A program made the position numbers and the translations under genes. Of a stretch of DNA of 64,000 nucleotides, positions 61,950-64,000 are shown piece by piece; the first letter of the stretch is position 1; every line of letters begins with the position of its first letter. The notes beneath the pieces were generated by a model. The model was not told the origin of the DNA. It searched no databases and worked only from the letters and a program-made list of their open reading frames with translations. This DNA comes from Actinoplanes teichomyceticus ATCC 31121 (GTDB lineage: Bacteria; Actinomycetota; Actinomycetes; Mycobacteriales; Micromonosporaceae), in assembly GCF_003711105.1 (NCBI RefSeq), contig NZ_CP023865.1, positions 1,710,001-1,774,000 of the forward strand. The letters run 5' to 3'.

Positions 61950-62663
61950 TCAGGCGGGCGCGACGGCGGCGAGCCGTTCGCCCCGGAGGCGCTCGGCCCA
62001 GGTGTCGTCAAGAGGCGCAAGCCTATCCGCGCCGGTCGCCCAACGCAGTAGCAGATCGGCTAGCGCTGGGTTGCGGGAGAGCGCCGGACCGTGCGAATAC
62101 GTTCCGATGATCTTGCCCGCCCAGGCGCCCTCGGTCTGGCCGTCGTTGCCGATGCCACCGGTCACCCGGGCCAGCGGCGCGGCGTGCGCGCCCAGGTGGG
62201 TGCGACCGCCGTGGTTCTCGAAACCGGTCAGCGGGGGCAGCCCGAGCCGCGGGTCGATGTCCCCGCGCAGCTCGCCGACCGCCCGGGTGTCACCCCGGTC
62301 CGAGGTGATGTCGAGCAGGCCGAGACCGGCGCACTTGGTCCCCTTGGCGAAGAACGAGTGACCGAAGAGTTGGTAACCCGCGCAGATCGCCAGCACCGAG
62401 GCCCCCTGGTTCACCGCCCGGTGCAGGCCGCCGTCGGCGATCAGCCGCTGGGCGGCCAGCGCCTGCGGCCCGTCCTCGCCGCCGCCGATCAGGTAGATGT
62501 CGGCGGTGGTCGGCATCTGCATGTCCGAGCGGATCTCGTAGGTCTCCACCGGGATGCCCCGCGCGGCCGCCCGGTGCGCCAGGATCAGCATGTTGCCCCG
62601 GTCGCCGTAGGTGGACAGCAGATCGGGGTAGATCCACACGATGCGCAGGGTGCTGTCGTTCAT
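61950..62663 (-). CDS. gatD: Lipid II isoglutaminyl synthase, glutaminase subunit GatD
   Basis: A 237-residue class I (CobB/CobQ-like) glutamine amidotransferase. The nucleophile is Cys94 in LAICAGYQLFG; His191 in GTYSHGP is the catalytic His. GatD supplies ammonia to MurT, which amidates D-Glu of lipid II to D-isoGln. ATG 33 nt after murT with GAAGG upstream. Co-transcribed with murT. Confidence 0.93.
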   Translation of the reverse strand: MNDSTLRIVWIYPDLLSTYGDRGNMLILAHRAAARGIPVETYEIRSDMQMPTTADIYLIGGGEDGPQALAAQRLIADGGLHRAVNQGASVLAICAGYQLFGHSFFAKGTKCAGLGLLDITSDRGDTRAVGELRGDIDPRLGLPPLTGFENHGGRTHLGAHAAPLARVTGGIGNDGQTEGAWAGKIIGTYSHGPALSRNPALADLLLRWATGADRLAPLDDTWAERLRGERLAAVAPA

Positions 62664-62696
62664 GCCTTCGCCTTCGTCTCGCCGGCGGGGTGGGAC

Positions 62697-63932
62697 TCAG
62701 TTGACACGGTCGAGCTCCGCTCGGATGTCCTGGAACGCCGTGTAGTTGGCGATCACCTCGAGGCGGCCGGGCGGCACCGCGCCCAGCGCCTCGCCGAAAC
62801 TGTGTACGTGCCGGAACGGCACCTGGTTCACCTGGAGCCGGACGGCCAGGTCGTAGGCGCGGTCACCGGTGATCAGCACCGGCCGGTCGCGCAGCGGCGA
62901 GAAGTCCACGTCCCACAGCCACGAGGTGTCCAGACCGTCGGGGTCCCGCGCGTTGATGGACAGCAGCGTCGGCGCCTGGTCGGCCATGTCGAACGCCTCC
63001 AGCCAGCTGGCCGGGTTCTTGGCCAGCAGCAGCCGGATGTTGCGGCCGTCCCGGTCCACCTGGGCGTAGCGCCCGGCGATCGAGGTCACCCGGGAGAGCC
63101 GGGGCAGCGCCTCGATCGGGCGGACGCCGAACTCGCCCGCGACGGCCAGCGCGGTGGCCGCGTTGCCCAGGTTGACCCGGCCGGGCAGCTGCAGCTTGAC
63201 CAGGTGCCAGTCGCCGCGCGGGTCGATCACGCCGTCCTCCTCGACCACCCACTGCGGGCGGGGCCGGCGCAGCGGGCAGCCGGAGCACCACCAGTCGCCG
63301 TGGGCCCGCTCGATCGGGTGGCCGCTCTCCGGGCAGACGAACGAGTCGTCGTGCCAGCGCTGACCCGCGCTGAACCAGGTCACCTGCGGGCTGACGCCGG
63401 CCGCCCAGACCACCATCGGGTCGTCGGCGTTGGCGACCACCCGGATCTCGGGGTGGCCGGCGAGCGTGGTCTTCCACAGCTGCGCCATCATCGCCACCTC
63501 CTTGGCCCGGTCGAGCTGGTCGCGGGAGAGGTTGAGCAGCGCCACCACCCTGGGGCGGGTGGAGTCGATGACCTGGGGCAGGTAGTGCTCGTCCACCTCC
63601 AGCACGGCGAACGGGGTGTGCCCCTCCTTGGCCAGCGCCGAGGTGTGCCCGGTGGGCATGTTGGCGCCGAACGAGTTGGTGGCGACCCGGCCCAGCACGC
63701 CGACCGCGGCCGCGGTGAACCGGGTGGTGGTGGTCTTGCCGTTGGTCCCGGAGATCAGCGCGACGGCGCGCCCCGAGGAGAGATGGGACAGCAGATCCGG
63801 ATCGATCTTGAGGCCGATCCAGCCGCCGATCACCGAACCGTCGCCGCGTCCCGCGGCCCTGGAGAGCGCGGCCGCAGTCTTCGACGCGGTGGTCGCGACT
63901 ATGGCCCGCAGGGGCATCTTCCCGTCCGTCAC
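62697..63932 (-). CDS. murT: Lipid II isoglutaminyl synthase, ATPase subunit MurT
   Basis: A 411-residue Mur-ligase-like protein. The ATP loop is SGTNGKTTTTR (about 61-71), then FGANMPTGHTSAL, LEVDEHYLPQ, and VVALLNLSRDQLDR. The zinc-ribbon insertion reads VCPESGHPIER ... DWWCSGCPLRR, so only three of the usual four Cys are present; a His may replace one. A C-terminal DUF1727 domain follows. GTG 63932 is chosen because the -10 box TACCCT stands 7 nt upstream (leaderless); ATG 63917 is an alternative. Pairs with GatD. Confidence 0.93.
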   Translation of the reverse strand: MTDGKMPLRAIVATTASKTAAALSRAAGRGDGSVIGGWIGLKIDPDLLSHLSSGRAVALISGTNGKTTTTRFTAAAVGVLGRVATNSFGANMPTGHTSALAKEGHTPFAVLEVDEHYLPQVIDSTRPRVVALLNLSRDQLDRAKEVAMMAQLWKTTLAGHPEIRVVANADDPMVVWAAGVSPQVTWFSAGQRWHDDSFVCPESGHPIERAHGDWWCSGCPLRRPRPQWVVEEDGVIDPRGDWHLVKLQLPGRVNLGNAATALAVAGEFGVRPIEALPRLSRVTSIAGRYAQVDRDGRNIRLLLAKNPASWLEAFDMADQAPTLLSINARDPDGLDTSWLWDVDFSPLRDRPVLITGDRAYDLAVRLQVNQVPFRHVHSFGEALGAVPPGRLEVIANYTAFQDIRAELDRVN

Positions 63933-64000
63933 GCCAGCGAGGGTACCGGAACCAAGGGTTACGTCGAGTTGCCGGAAGCCTTGGATCACCGGCCCCCGCC

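Overview
The window is high-GC DNA with GC-biased third codon positions, frequent GTG starts and many leaderless genes. With a B-type succinate dehydrogenase (sdhCAB), an Rv2175c-like protein, SAV_6107-type HEPN and DUF3040 genes, and MurT/GatD, it points to a filamentous actinobacterium, most likely of the Micromonosporaceae (Actinoplanes-like). No rRNA, tRNA, CRISPR array, insertion sequence or prophage was found.

Layout. 0-4.5 kb: a conserved housekeeping block with a membrane protein running off the left edge (minus strand), an Rv2175c-like DNA-binding protein, a two-subunit carotenoid cyclase (crtYc/crtYd), a polyprenyl diphosphate synthase, metF and a CDP-alcohol phosphatidyltransferase. 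4.9-11.7 kb: HNH nuclease, MarR with an MFS pump, TetR with a DUF2306 membrane protein, and an Ala-rich HTH protein followed by a second MFS pump. 11.7-20.5 kb: a five-gene minus-strand tryptophan-dimer (bisindole/indolocarbazole) operon. It encodes an L-Trp oxidase (RebO/StaO type), chromopyrrolic acid synthase (RebD/StaD/VioB type), a StaP/RebP-type P450, an O-methyltransferase and a flavin monooxygenase that does not look like RebC/StaC. 21-22.5 kb: a TetR gene whose 5' end lies in a 60-bp repeat array with an apparent frameshifting deletion, and a SnoaL-like gene. 22.7-32.4 kb: sdhCAB with a divergent LysR, a methyltransferase, a solute-binding/VWA protein, and a DHFR-like/AraC/MarR operon with a divergent SnoaL-like gene. 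32.6-39.3 kb: carotenoid tailoring genes (CrtI-like, GT2, CruF-like, GNAT, CrtA-like), an SDR and a GNAT.

39.5-47.4 kb is a DNA-damage mutagenesis operon (HEPN protein, ImuA', ImuB, DnaE2) preceded by two near-consensus LexA boxes. 47.6-52.6 kb holds a subtilisin-inhibitor-like protein, a methyltransferase/phosphodiesterase pair, DUF3040, VanZ and a hypothetical gene. 52.7-57.6 kb is a MoxR/DUF58/transglutaminase operon. 57.8-60.8 kb is leuS behind a Leu-rich leader peptide and an intrinsic terminator (an attenuator). 61.1-63.9 kb carries a VTT-domain membrane protein and murT/gatD for peptidoglycan amidation.

The most notable system is the tryptophan-dimer operon: no glycosyltransferase, halogenase or recognisable RebC/StaC gene, but a distinct FAD monooxygenase and a COMT-type methyltransferase. 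This suggests an unglycosylated, methylated bisindole whose core cannot be read from the sequence alone. Two window-wide themes stand out: (i) intergenic minisatellites at most gene ends, several of which copy the 3' end, stop codon included, of the neighbouring gene; (ii) many leaderless GTG/ATG starts with a -10 hexamer 6-8 nt upstream. All functional calls come from reading motifs; no database search was run.
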